From: Dongia_B sp964406155
GTDB taxonomy: Bacteria; Pseudomonadota; Alphaproteobacteria; Dongiales; Dongiaceae
Assembly: GCA_964406155.1 (NCBI GenBank)
Contig: CAYOQR010000004.1
Span: forward strand, 106,911 to 170,910
Direction of reading: 5' to 3'
DNA: 64,000 bases
This document shows, piece by piece, positions 50,077-58,335 of this stretch (within the stretch, counting starts at the first letter, position 1; the number at the start of each line of letters is the position of its first letter). Under the pieces are notes generated by a model. The model searched no databases. It saw only the letters and a program-made list of their open reading frames with translations, and was not told the DNA's origin. Both the position numbers and the translations under genes were made by a program.

Positions 50077-50517
50077 ATGAACAAGCCAGCGAAAGCGATG
50101 CCGGCGGATCTGCCGCCGGTCGATCTCAGTTTCGACGAGACCTGCGTGCCGCGCCGGGTCCTCGAACTGTTCAGCGTGAAGTGGACCAGCATGGTCCTTT
50201 ATGCGCTGCATCACGGCACCATGCGGCCGGGCGAGCTGCAACGGGCACTGCCCGGCATTTCCAAGAAGATGCTGACCCAGACCCTGCGGGAGTTGGAAGC
50301 CGACGGCCTGATCTGCCGCAAGGTCCATCCGGTGATGCCGCCTTGCGTGCATTATTCCCTGACGCCCTTCGGCCGCATCTTCATCGAGCCGCTGCAGATG
50401 CTCTATGCCTGGGGCACCCAGCATGCCGATGAGCTCGAGAAGCTCTCGCGCCGGCGCAAGCAATCCGCCGGTGGCGCCAGGAAGAGCGCTGTGAAAGCTG
50501 GTAAGTCGGCCGATTAA
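50077..50517 (+). CDS. HxlR-family transcriptional regulator
   Basis: The 146 residues show the HxlR winged helix: DETCVPRRVLELFSVKWTSM with the usual Cys, VLYALHHGTMRPGELQRALP, GISKKMLTQTLRELEADGLI, and the wing VMPPCVHYSLTPFGRIF. HxlR proteins often sense electrophiles or redox stress through that Cys, though this is not shown here. The tail is Lys/Arg-rich. It is not part of the flagellar operon (92 bp after flhB). Its target is unknown; the nearest enzyme is the flavin monooxygenase at 51110. Confidence 0.88.
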   Translation: MNKPAKAMPADLPPVDLSFDETCVPRRVLELFSVKWTSMVLYALHHGTMRPGELQRALPGISKKMLTQTLRELEADGLICRKVHPVMPPCVHYSLTPFGRIFIEPLQMLYAWGTQHADELEKLSRRRKQSAGGARKSAVKAGKSAD

Positions 50518-50525
50518 GGTTCGGC

Positions 50526-50831
50526 CTCAATCAGGTCCCCAAATGATGGTGGCCGCGAGGTTGAGCGCGGCGAAGAAGTCTCTGGCGAGCTTGTCGTATC
50601 GGGGTGCGAAGCGGCGTCAATCTCCGAAGCGGCAAAACACGCATTCAATCAGGTTCCTGCGTTTGTAGGCGTTTTGATCGACCGGGTGGATGCGCTTTCG
50701 GTTGGCTTGCTGGAAGATAGGGCCGGATTGCCGCCCACTGCTCGTCGCGCAACCAGAATTCATTGACCATGGACCTTCTCCTTCATCAGGAGAGAATCGC
50801 CCTCATCAGACCAATCAATGCCCTGATTGAG
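50526..50831 (-). mobile_element. Deleted IS5-family element with terminal inverted repeats
   Basis: CTCAATCAGG (50526-50535) and CCTGATTGAG (50822-50831) are perfect 10-bp terminal inverted repeats. Between them lies a remnant transposase gene on the minus strand. At about 306 bp the element is far shorter than an intact IS5-type element, so it is internally deleted and could move only with a transposase supplied from elsewhere. Confidence 0.75.
50531..50770 (-). pseudogene. IS5-family transposase remnant
   Basis: The minus-strand reading starts MVNEFWLRDEQWAAIRPYLP, the common IS5-type N-terminus. The central catalytic domain is missing. After a frame change the C-terminal part reads HPVDQNAYKRRNLIECVFCR, and KLARDFFAALNLAATIIWG follows in the same frame after an in-frame stop. 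Catalytic DDE residues are mostly lost, and at least one deletion, a frameshift and an internal stop are evident. Confidence 0.82.
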
Positions 50832-50868
50832 TACGGGCTCTAGACTATTTTGCGATTTATCGTGCGTT

Positions 50869-51018
50869 CCCCCTCACCCCAACCCTCTCCCGCGAGGGGC
50901 GAGGGAGCCTACCGAGTGCTTGTTGAGGCCCAGTCAACGATATGAACAGCGGAAAAGCATGTGTCTCGGGCGCCGGCTGCAGCGCCCCCTCTCCCCTCGC
51001 GGGAGGGGGGAGGGGGTG
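50869..51018. repeat. Inverted pair of C+G-rich palindromic repeats
   Basis: AACCCTCTCCCGCGAGGGGC near 50881 and CCCTCTCCCCTCGCGGGAGG near 50986 are related in inverted orientation, each with its own stem. They look like common dispersed palindromic intergenic repeats. The 270 bp between the IS remnant and the next gene hold nothing else recognisable. Confidence 0.6.
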
Positions 51019-51109
51019 ACTGCAGTGCATGATAGCGCTGTATCCCAAACCGCTGCACAAATCAGGCGCAGGCGAAACCGAGCGGCAATGCCGCCCAACA
51101 TATGCAGTC

Positions 51110-52108
51110 TTACGACTTCCAGACCTCCGCGACGATCTCGTAGGAGCGCAGGCGGTCGGCCGGGCGGTGGAAATCGGAATTGATCATGATTTCATCCGCT
51201 TGGGTTTCCTCGAGCAGCATCTCCAATTGCCGCTTCACGCTGGCCGGGCCACCGATCACGGCGGCGCCGAGGAAGCGGGAGACGCCGATCTTCTCGCGGG
51301 CATCCCAGATCTTTTCCATGTCATCGACCGGCGGCATCAAAGGCAGCGGATGGCCGCGAATGAGGTTGAGGAATTTCTGCTGCGCTGTGGTGGCCTGGCG
51401 GGCAGCCTCGGCATCGGTCTCGGCGGCGACCAGCGGGATGCCGATCATCGCATAGGGCCGCTCGAGCACCTCGGAGGGGCGGAAATGGCTGCGATAAAGC
51501 GCCAGGGCTTCCATCATGCCGCCCGGCGCGAATTGTCCGGCGAAGGCATAGGGCAGGCCCAGCGTGCCGGCGAGGCGGGCGCTGAAATCGCTGGAGCCGA
51601 GCAGCCAGACCGGCACGTTGGAATTGGCGCCGGGCACGGCCTGGATCGGCTGCCCCGGCTGAACGGGGCCGAGAAAGGCGCGCAATTCCTGCAGCAACTG
51701 CGGGAACTCATGACCGGCCATGGGATCGGCGCGCAGGGCCCGCATGGTGCGCTGATCGGTGCCGGGCGCGCGGCCGAGGCCGAGATCGATGCGGCCGGGA
51801 TAGAGGGCTTCCAGCGTGCCGAAGGCTTCCGCCACCACCAGCGGCGCGTGATTGGGCAGCATGATGCCGCCGGAACCGACGCGGATTTTCGAGGTGCCGC
51901 CAGCGACATGGCCGATCAGCACCGCAGTCGCGGAACTGGCGACGCCGGCGATGTTGTGATGCTCGGCCAGCCAGAAGCGGGTGAAACCCAGCCTCTCGAC
52001 ATGGCGCGCGAGTTCCAGCGTGTTGCGGAAGGCTTCGGCCGGCGTTCCACCGCTGATGATCGGGGCGAGGTCGAGAACGGAAAGGGGTGTCTCTGCCAGA
52101 CGGCTCAT
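51110..52108 (-). CDS. Luciferase-like flavin-dependent monooxygenase
   Basis: The 332-residue protein belongs to the bacterial luciferase-like (LLM) oxidoreductases, probably the MsnO8/YhbW-type subgroup. Motifs: PLSVLDLAPIISGGTPAEAF, FTRFWLAEHHNIAGVASSAT, IRVGSGGIMLPNHAPLVVAE, FGTLEALYPGRIDLGLGRAP and PVWLLGSSDFSARLAGTLGL, a layout that forms the FMN-binding TIM barrel. The substrate is unknown. The ATG at 52108 is the family start (MSRLAETPLSVLDLAP) with AGG 8 nt upstream; the frame runs further upstream without support. Confidence 0.88.
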   Translation of the reverse strand: MSRLAETPLSVLDLAPIISGGTPAEAFRNTLELARHVERLGFTRFWLAEHHNIAGVASSATAVLIGHVAGGTSKIRVGSGGIMLPNHAPLVVAEAFGTLEALYPGRIDLGLGRAPGTDQRTMRALRADPMAGHEFPQLLQELRAFLGPVQPGQPIQAVPGANSNVPVWLLGSSDFSARLAGTLGLPYAFAGQFAPGGMMEALALYRSHFRPSEVLERPYAMIGIPLVAAETDAEAARQATTAQQKFLNLIRGHPLPLMPPVDDMEKIWDAREKIGVSRFLGAAVIGGPASVKRQLEMLLEETQADEIMINSDFHRPADRLRSYEIVAEVWKS

Positions 52109-52314
52109 CGGGTCAACCTGTTCCTTGTCTGATTCTGCGTTTGATTCTGCGGTGCTTCGTCCTGGTGTCGCTGTTCTAGATAGGCGGAAGGTTAACGCGG
52201 CGCCAGTAGGCACGCTTGCGTGCTATGGGCACCGTTTGGTGTCCATGACGGCAAAAGGGATTCATGCACGATGCGCGGGACGCACAATGCTCAGGAGCCG
52301 CAGCCGATCAAGCC

Positions 52315-53247
52315 TCAGCCATGTGCTTCGGCTATTTTCCGCCGTTCGGCTTGCATCTCCGCCAGGAGCCAGTCGCGGACCTGCGCCGCCGGTTCGCGCA
52401 AGGGGCGGGTGGCCGTGGCGACGATGAAATAGCTTCGCCCGGTATGCAAGGCGTTGCGGCTGGCGGGTGCCAGATTGCCCGAGATCAGATCGTTGGAAAT
52501 GACATGCCACCAGCCGAGCGCGATGCCGCGCCCGCTGACCGCCGCCTGGATGACCAGGTTGTAATCCGAGAAAGTGAGGCTGCGGCTGCCGGTGACCGGC
52601 GGATACTCGAATTCGGCCAGGTAGCGCGTCCAGGGTATGCGGACGCTGCCGGAGAGATGCACCAGGGTATGGCCGTTGAGGTCGCGGCAATCGTCCAGGC
52701 TGCCATGCTGCTCGAGATAGGAGAGGTTGCAGACCGGCAGAACCTCCTCCTCCATCAGGAGCCAGCGCAGATGGCTGCCGTCATCCTGGGTGTCGTAGCG
52801 GATGCCGAAATCGACGTCGAGCACCGGGCCGAGCGGTTCGGTGCGGACCAGTTGGAAGCGCAGGTCGATCGCCGGAAAGCGTTCCTGGAAGCTGGCGAGG
52901 CGCGGCATGAACCAATGCATGACGAAGGCGGAAGAGGCCGAGAGCGTGACCGTGCTCTTGCCGCTCTTGCGCGCCAGCAGGTCCTCCAGGGTCAATTCGA
53001 CCCGCTGCAGGCTGCTGGCGACGGCATTGTAGAGATGCCGTCCGTCATCGGTGAGCGCGAGGCCCGTCGGATTGCGTTGGAACAAAGGCAGGCCGATATG
53101 CGTCTCGAACCGGCTGATCATGCGGCTGACCGCCGATTGCGTGACGCTCAGTTCGGCGGCGGCCTTGGTGAAGCTCAGATGGCGCGCGGCCGCCTCGAAG
53201 ACGAGCAGGGCATTGGCGCTGGGGAGCAGGCGGCGAAGCTGGGTCAT
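52315..53247 (-). CDS. LysR-family regulator (GcvA-like)
   Basis: The 310 residues start MTQLRRLLPSANALLVFEAA, then the winged helix ARHLSFTKAAAELSVTQSAV, SRMISRFETHIGLPLFQRNP, as in GcvA-type regulators. The effector domain includes DFGIRYDTQDDGSHLRWLL and AAVSGRGIALGWWHVISNDL. Start 53247 is chosen by homology; no clear ribosome site is seen. It is divergent from the DAO-type oxidase gene at 53385 and probably regulates it. Confidence 0.88.
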   Translation of the reverse strand: MTQLRRLLPSANALLVFEAAARHLSFTKAAAELSVTQSAVSRMISRFETHIGLPLFQRNPTGLALTDDGRHLYNAVASSLQRVELTLEDLLARKSGKSTVTLSASSAFVMHWFMPRLASFQERFPAIDLRFQLVRTEPLGPVLDVDFGIRYDTQDDGSHLRWLLMEEEVLPVCNLSYLEQHGSLDDCRDLNGHTLVHLSGSVRIPWTRYLAEFEYPPVTGSRSLTFSDYNLVIQAAVSGRGIALGWWHVISNDLISGNLAPASRNALHTGRSYFIVATATRPLREPAAQVRDWLLAEMQAERRKIAEAHG

Positions 53248-53384
53248 GACATGGAAGAATGCGACATCTGAATATTTTGGCCTTTGACCGATGAGGGGCC
53301 ATTCAAGGATATCATGAGTTACTTGGCAAGGGCGGTTTCCCGCCCGGCCGATGTCAGGTCGCTCAATGATCGGGGGAATGAGGC

Positions 53385-54728
53385 GTGAGCCAGCAATTGC
53401 CGAAATCACCGTTGCCGAAATCGCCCTTACCGAAATCGCTCTGGGCCGCCACGGCCAATCCGGCGCCGGTTCTGCCGCCCCTGGCAACGGATGGCCGCAC
53501 CGAGATCGCCGTGATCGGCGCCGGTTATGTCGGCTTGATCGCCGCCTTGCGGCTGCTGGAGCGCGGGCATCGGGTGACGGTGCTGGAAGCAGGAGAGCCG
53601 GGCTGGGGAGCCTCGGGGCGCAATGGCGGGCAGATCATCGCCGGCTTGAAATTCGATCCCCACAAGCTGGTCTCGGTCTTCGGCCCGGATCTCGGCGCGC
53701 GGATGACCACGGCTTTCGGCGGAGCAGCCGACCGGGTCTTCGATCTGATCGCCCAGCACAATATCGACTGCGCGGCCAGCCGCTCGGGATGGATCTATGC
53801 CGCCCATGGCCGCACGCCGCTGGAGGAACTGGTGAAGCCGCGCCAGCGGCAATGGCAGCAGCAGGGCGCCGATGTTTCCTTGCTGACCCCGGCCGAGCTG
53901 CGGCGGTTGATCGGCTGTGCGCCGGACGCCTATGCCGGCGGCCTGCTCGATCGGCGCGGCGGCGTGTTGCAGCCGCTCAGCTATTGCCGGGGCCTGGCGC
54001 AGGCCGTGCTGGCGCAAGGCGGCATCATCCATGCCGGGACGCCGGTACAGGGATTGAGCGCCGAAGGCGGCGGCTGGCGCATCGATGCCGGCGGCCATCG
54101 CCTGCGTGCCGACAAGGTCGTGCTGGCGACCAATGCCTATACCGCGAATGCATTCACCGGAGGCCTCTGGCCGGGGCTGGCGCGCACCGTCGTGCCCGTC
54201 ACCAGCCTGCAGATCGCCACCAAGCCGCTGCCGAAAGAGCTGCTGGCCACGATCCTGCCGGGCGAACAGGGTGTCACCGATACAAGGCGCCTGCTGGTCT
54301 ATTTCCGCCGCGATCATCTCGGACGGTTCATCATCGGCGGCCGCTCGCCGGTCGACGACAATCCGGACTTCGCCGATGCCGCCAGTCTGGTCCGCCTGGC
54401 GCGGCGCCTGTTCCCGCAATTGCCGATGGACGATCTCGATTTCGTCTGGAGCGGCAAGGTGGCGATCACCAAGGATAAGATGCCGCATCTGCATATCCTG
54501 GCGCCCAATCTCTTCACCTTGCTGGGCTGCAACGGACGCGGCGTGGGGGTGAGCTCAATTCTCGGACAGGTGCTGGGCGATCTCGTCGCCGGCACCGCAC
54601 CCGAGGAGATTCCCTTTCCGGTCACCGCGCCGCAGCCCTTCCATCTTCATGGCCTGCGTCAGGCGGGCATCTTCGCCCTCAGCCGCTTCTACATGCTGCT
54701 CGACCAGTTTGATGGGCTGCGAAAATAA
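53385..54728 (+). CDS. FAD-dependent amine/amino-acid oxidase (DAO family, PuuB-like)
   Basis: The 447-residue protein has the FAD dinucleotide fold (IAVIGAGYVGLIAALRLLER, 41-60; E68 for ribose), GWGASGRNGGQIIAGLKFDP typical of gamma-glutamylputrescine oxidase (PuuB-like) members, KVVLATNAYTANAFTG, and the C-terminal FAD block LLGCNGRGVGVSSILGQVLG. The start is GTG after GAGG. The first 18 residues contain three in-frame copies of a 15-nt unit (LPKSP repeated), unusual for the family. Likely function is oxidation of an amine or amino acid; polyamine metabolism is an inference from family and neighbours. Confidence 0.85.
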   Translation: MSQQLPKSPLPKSPLPKSLWAATANPAPVLPPLATDGRTEIAVIGAGYVGLIAALRLLERGHRVTVLEAGEPGWGASGRNGGQIIAGLKFDPHKLVSVFGPDLGARMTTAFGGAADRVFDLIAQHNIDCAASRSGWIYAAHGRTPLEELVKPRQRQWQQQGADVSLLTPAELRRLIGCAPDAYAGGLLDRRGGVLQPLSYCRGLAQAVLAQGGIIHAGTPVQGLSAEGGGWRIDAGGHRLRADKVVLATNAYTANAFTGGLWPGLARTVVPVTSLQIATKPLPKELLATILPGEQGVTDTRRLLVYFRRDHLGRFIIGGRSPVDDNPDFADAASLVRLARRLFPQLPMDDLDFVWSGKVAITKDKMPHLHILAPNLFTLLGCNGRGVGVSSILGQVLGDLVAGTAPEEIPFPVTAPQPFHLHGLRQAGIFALSRFYMLLDQFDGLRK

Positions 54729-55124
54729 ACGATTACGGCGGCGTGTCAGGGCCGTGTTGCCATTGTCCGGCTAAAAAGAATGACCTGTGTATGGCGACAT
54801 CCGGTTTGCCGTTAACACCCCTCACTCCAACTCTTGTATGTAGCAAGGGGAGAGGGAGGATTTCTATCCAGCTCGCACAATGACTTCATCCTCTCGCTTG
54901 TCATTGCCGGGCTTGACCCGGCAATCCATGGCAGAGGCAGAGCACAACATCTCCGGTGGACCCCCGGGTCAAGCCCGGGGGTGACATCTGAGTGGGTGCA
55001 AACTTCGCGCGACGCCAACAGCGCCGCTCCCTCGCCCCGCCCGTCGGCGTAGGCCGACATTCGTCGGCGGGTGGGGAGAGGGGGAACAGCTTCAGATGAG
55101 GTGACTACGGTTGAAAGCCTCTTC
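54729..55124. other. Repeat-rich intergenic region
   Basis: These 396 bp carry no gene. They hold dispersed C+G-rich palindromic repeats near 54815-54855 and 55025-55084 and, between them, the strong palindromic element listed at 54900-54987. Confidence 0.65.
54900..54987. repeat. Dispersed palindromic element
   Basis: The element consists of TCATTGCCGGGCTTGACCCG near the left end and CCCCCGGGTCAAGCCCGGGG near the right, which form nested palindromes of the TTGACCCGG/CCGGGTCAA type, separated by about 35 bp. From memory this is a widespread repeat class in alphaproteobacteria. It lies between converging genes and may act as a transcription end. Confidence 0.65.
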
Positions 55125-55949
55125 TCATTCCTTGAAGAGTGCGTTCAGCTTTACATGCGGCGCGGCATCGGCGGTGAAGCCGAAGGTGCCCTTGCTCTGC
55201 ATCTCCTCGGCGGCGCGGAACAGGCTGCCGAGGGCGGTCCGGGCGAGCGAGCCGCCGACGCTGATGCGCCGCGCGCCGAGGGCGGAAAGCTCCGTCAGCG
55301 AGAAGGTCGCGCCGACCAGGCCCATCAGCACATTGACCGGTTTGGGCGCCACCGCCTTGATCACCGCTTCGATCTCCTCCCGGGTCTTGATGCCCGGTGC
55401 GAAGAGCACGTCGGCGCCGGCTTCCGCGAAGGCCTGCAGCCGGCGGATCGTGTCGTCGAGATCGGCGCGGCCATGCAGGAAGTTTTCCGAACGGGCGGTC
55501 AGCGTGAAGGGGAAGGAGAGGCTGCGGGCGGCGGCAACGGCCGCCTTCACCCGCGCGACCGCCTGGTCGAAGGGATAGATCGGCTGATCGGCGCGGCCCG
55601 TCGCATCCTCGACCGAGCCGCCGACCAGACCGGCCTTAGCCGCCAGTTGGATGGTCTCCGCCACCGTCTCGGGCGCGTCGCCGAAACAGTTCTCCAGATC
55701 GGCACTGACCGGCAGGTCGCAGGCCTCGACGATGGCACGGGCATTGTCCAGCGATTGCGCACGGGTGATCCCGCCATCCGGCCGCGCCAGGGTGAAGGCG
55801 GCGCCGGCGCTGGTCGTGGCCAGGGCCTTGAAGCCGCAGCTTTCCAGGATGCGGGCGCTGCCGGCATCCCAGGGATTGGGCATGATGAAGGCGCCGGATT
55901 GCTCATGAAGCGCCTTGAAGGCCGCCGCTTTGCTCGCCTGCGATGTCAT
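55125..55949 (-). CDS. Isocitrate lyase/PEP mutase family protein
   Basis: The 274-residue protein belongs to the PEP mutase/isocitrate lyase superfamily, which makes or breaks C-C or C-P bonds in 2-oxo acids with Mg. Motifs: FIMPNPWDAGSARILESCGF, PVSADLENCFGD with the metal-binding acidic residues, GGSVEDATGRADQPIYPF, FPFTLTARSENFL and GADVLFAPGIKTREEIEAV. The isocitrate lyase KKCGH motif is absent, so it is a methylisocitrate-lyase or oxaloacetate-hydrolase-like member of unknown substrate. It is divergent from the DUF1989 gene across a palindromic control region. Confidence 0.85.
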   Translation of the reverse strand: MTSQASKAAAFKALHEQSGAFIMPNPWDAGSARILESCGFKALATTSAGAAFTLARPDGGITRAQSLDNARAIVEACDLPVSADLENCFGDAPETVAETIQLAAKAGLVGGSVEDATGRADQPIYPFDQAVARVKAAVAAARSLSFPFTLTARSENFLHGRADLDDTIRRLQAFAEAGADVLFAPGIKTREEIEAVIKAVAPKPVNVLMGLVGATFSLTELSALGARRISVGGSLARTALGSLFRAAEEMQSKGTFGFTADAAPHVKLNALFKE

Positions 55950-56252
55950 GATCGTGGTCTCCTGTCCGGGGATTTCCAGGGGAATTGCAATTGGGGGATT
56001 TCATCAAGGAAATTGTCTTGGCCCCAGGCTAACAGTTTGGCCCTGCATGGCTAGGGCCAAAAAGCGGTCGAAGTTTAGGGCCATATGGCTGGATCTCATC
56101 CCGGAATCTTATCCATGGCGCCGTGTGAACGGGCGGTGTCATCAAGCCGACAAATTAATTCATGGGTGCCGCGCAGATTAATTGATGCTCGCGGCGGGCG
56201 GGCATTTGGCAAGATGGCTCCGCTTCATAGAACGAATAAAAGAGGGGAGACC
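55950..56252. other. Divergent control region with operator-like palindrome
   Basis: The 303-bp interval has no gene. It holds a perfect 9-bp inverted repeat (listed separately) with further related half-sites on both sides, and a small AATTGCAATT palindrome near 55983. Confidence 0.6.
56036..56061. promoter_or_regulatory. Operator-like perfect inverted repeat
   Basis: TTTGGCCCT (56036-56044) and AGGGCCAAA (56053-56061) are exact complements with an 8-bp spacer. Related half-sites occur as TTGGCCCC near 56018 and TTTAGGGCCA near 56074. A cluster of four similar half-sites between divergent genes suggests regulator binding. Confidence 0.6.
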
Positions 56253-56855
56253 ATGAGCACCATTACCGTACCGGCGTCCCAGGGGCGCGCCATTCGTGTC
56301 GCGGCCGGGCAGCGTCTGCGCATCACCACGCCGAAGGGCGCGCAGGCGGCGGATTTCTTCGCCTTCAATGCCGCCAATGTCGGCGAGTGGCTGTCCTGCC
56401 CCCATACCTGGGTGACGAGCTTTTGTATCAAGCCGCGCGAGGGCGATACGTTTCTGTCGCGCTTTCGCCGGCCGATGCTTAAATTCGTTAAGGACGGGGC
56501 CGGCGGCGTGCACGACATGATGATCGCGGCCTGCGATCAGTTCCGCTATGAGTTCTTCGGCCATCATCATCCGCATGCGAGCTGCAGCGACAATCTGCAA
56601 ACCGCCATGCGGCGCGAGGGCCATGAGATTTCGGTGGTTCCGCAGCCGGTGAACTTCTTCACCAATACGCAGATCGATGCGCAATCGCGCCTGACCTCGC
56701 CGCCCAATCCGGTATCGGCCGGCGCCTTCGTCGAATTGGAGGCGCTGATGGATTTGATCTGCGTGGTCTCGTCCTGCCCCTTCGATCTGCCGGTGGAGGG
56801 CTGGCCGATCAATTCCGGTCAAGGCATCAGCGAATTGCTGCTGCGGGTCGATTGA
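56253..56855 (+). CDS. DUF1989-family (urea-carboxylase-associated) protein
   Basis: The 200-residue protein resembles the DUF1989 family found beside urea carboxylase and amide-degradation genes. Recognisable blocks: AGQRLRITTPKGAQAADFFA, PHTWVTSFCIKPREGDTFLS, HHHPHASCSDNLQTAMRREG with clustered His/Cys that could bind metal, PVNFFTNTQIDAQSRLTSPP and CVVSSCPFDLPVEGWPINSG. The biochemical role of the family is not settled. The ATG at 56253 follows AGAGGGGAG; the longer frame upstream is not supported. Confidence 0.82.
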   Translation: MSTITVPASQGRAIRVAAGQRLRITTPKGAQAADFFAFNAANVGEWLSCPHTWVTSFCIKPREGDTFLSRFRRPMLKFVKDGAGGVHDMMIAACDQFRYEFFGHHHPHASCSDNLQTAMRREGHEISVVPQPVNFFTNTQIDAQSRLTSPPNPVSAGAFVELEALMDLICVVSSCPFDLPVEGWPINSGQGISELLLRVD

Positions 56856-56903
56856 TCTCTTCGAGCCGGGCCGCCGGATGCGGATGTGTTCGGCTATATG
56901 AAA

Positions 56904-56926
56904 CACGGCCGTTCCGGCCGGGTTTT
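56904..56926 (+). terminator. Possible terminator after the DUF1989-family gene
   Basis: CGGCCG (56906-56911) and CGGCCG (56915-56920) form a 6-bp stem with a 3-nt loop, followed by GGTTTT. The stem is short and the T-run is weak. Confidence 0.45.
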
Positions 56927-57144
56927 CGAGGCGGTCTTACCTGACAGACGGCTTGCGCCCGCCCGTGGCGGCGCAAGCCGGTCCGGCGATTCCCGCAATG
57001 CAAATTTTTCTCGCGCGGCTTCGATGTGATCTGGACGAAATTCCGGGGCCGGGCGTAAGCTGGCGCAGCCAACCATGACGATTATTTCCATCGGCAGGAA
57101 CGCGCAGGAATTAACGGATCCATCAAAACATCGGGGAGGGGAGC

Positions 57145-58194
57145 ATGAGCAGCAAGCTCACGACGGTTGCCGCCATGACGGCGGCGGCGATTTCCACATG
57201 CGGGGTGTTATTAGCCGCGCCGGCCGCGCAGGCAGGCGGCACGTTGAACGTGCTGGTGCAGGGCGATTACCTGAGCCCGGACGTGGTCAAGGATTTCGAG
57301 AAAAAATACAGCGTCGACGTCAAGATCAACACCTATGACAGCAACGACCAGATGCTGGCGAAGGTGCAGGGCGATGCCAAGGAATGGGATATCGCGGTCG
57401 GAACCAGCTATGTCATCCCCTATATGGTCCAGAAAGGGCTGCTGGCGCGGACCGAGCCGAGCCAGATGGAGAACTACAAGCATCTCCGGCCCGAATTCAA
57501 GGACGTCTATTGGGATCCCGGCCATCACTATTCCGTCCCCTTCCAGTGGGGGACGACGGGCTATACCGTCAACACGGCGCTCTATAAGGGCACGGCGGAT
57601 AGCTGGTCGCTGGTCTTCGATCCGCCGGAGGAGTTGAAGGGGCGCATCAATGCCATCCCCGAAGTGATCGACGTGATGAATGCGGTCGCCTTCTATAAGG
57701 GCCTGCCGATCTGCTCGGACAAGTCCGAGGATCTGAAGACCATCCTGACTACCCTGCAGCACGCGAAGCCGTATTGGCGGTCGATCGATTACGGCGTGAT
57801 CGATACCATGACCTCGGGCAATACCACGGTTTCGATGAATTGGAGCGGCTCGGCGCTGCGGGCGAGGCTGGGCCTCGCCAGCGTGAAATACGTCTATCCC
57901 AAGGAAGGGATCGCGAGCTGGATGGATAACGTTGTGGCGCTGGCGGGCGGCCCCAATCCGGAGAATGCCAAGCTGTTCCTGAACTATCTCATGGACCCGA
58001 AGGTCGCGGCGAAACTGACGGCATTCGCCCATTACAGCAACGGCATCCAGGGCTCCGAGAAATACCTGCCGAAGGAAATCACGGAAGCGCCGGAATATAG
58101 CCCGCCGGCGGGCTTCAAGCCGAATTTCGTGCCGGCTTGCAGCGACGATGTCATGCGTAAATATGGGCAGATCTGGAACATGGTAACGAAATAG
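57145..58194 (+). CDS. Periplasmic substrate-binding protein, polyamine (PotD/PotF) type
   Basis: The 349 residues begin with a signal peptide (TTVAAMTAAAISTCGVLLAA, ending AQA-GG). The mature protein follows the spermidine/putrescine-binding plan: LNVLVQGDYLSPDVVKDFEK, YSVDVKINTYDSNDQMLAKV, WDIAVGTSYVIPYMVQKGLL, GHHYSVPFQWGTTGYTVNTA, MNWSGSALRARLG and LNYLMDPKVAAKLTAFAHYS. Binding of a polyamine or another cationic amine or compatible solute is inferred. No ATPase or permease gene lies nearby, so it is an orphan binding protein here. The start follows GGGGAGGGGAG. Confidence 0.83.
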   Translation: MSSKLTTVAAMTAAAISTCGVLLAAPAAQAGGTLNVLVQGDYLSPDVVKDFEKKYSVDVKINTYDSNDQMLAKVQGDAKEWDIAVGTSYVIPYMVQKGLLARTEPSQMENYKHLRPEFKDVYWDPGHHYSVPFQWGTTGYTVNTALYKGTADSWSLVFDPPEELKGRINAIPEVIDVMNAVAFYKGLPICSDKSEDLKTILTTLQHAKPYWRSIDYGVIDTMTSGNTTVSMNWSGSALRARLGLASVKYVYPKEGIASWMDNVVALAGGPNPENAKLFLNYLMDPKVAAKLTAFAHYSNGIQGSEKYLPKEITEAPEYSPPAGFKPNFVPACSDDVMRKYGQIWNMVTK

Positions 58195-58207
58195 GCAGCT
58201 TGCAGGG

Positions 58208-58243
58208 GCCGGGTGTCAGGGATCAGTATGCCCGACACCCGGC
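58208..58243 (+). terminator. Hairpin after the binding-protein gene
   Basis: GCCGGGTGTC (58208-58217) pairs perfectly with GACACCCGGC (58234-58243), loop 16 nt. No T-run follows, so it may be a 3-prime stabilising structure or a Rho-assisted end rather than a classic terminator. Confidence 0.5.
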
Positions 58244-58335
58244 TCCGGCGATTCGCTGTTGCCACTGTCAATCGCGCGACCGGATGCCGATATCCGGCCG
58301 CGCCGTTTCACCGATATTGAAAGCGACGATCTTCG

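Noticed and set aside
52565..53320. TGGCC/GGCCA dyad (14-bp spacer) near 53275-53300 as the LysR operator for the oxidase
   Set aside because: The spacing does not fit T-N11-A, and GGCC dyads are common in this base composition.
53392..53445. Triple 15-nt repeat at the start of the DAO-type oxidase as a phase-variation switch
   Set aside because: The unit length is a multiple of three, so copy-number change would not shift the frame; it only alters the LPKSP repeat number.
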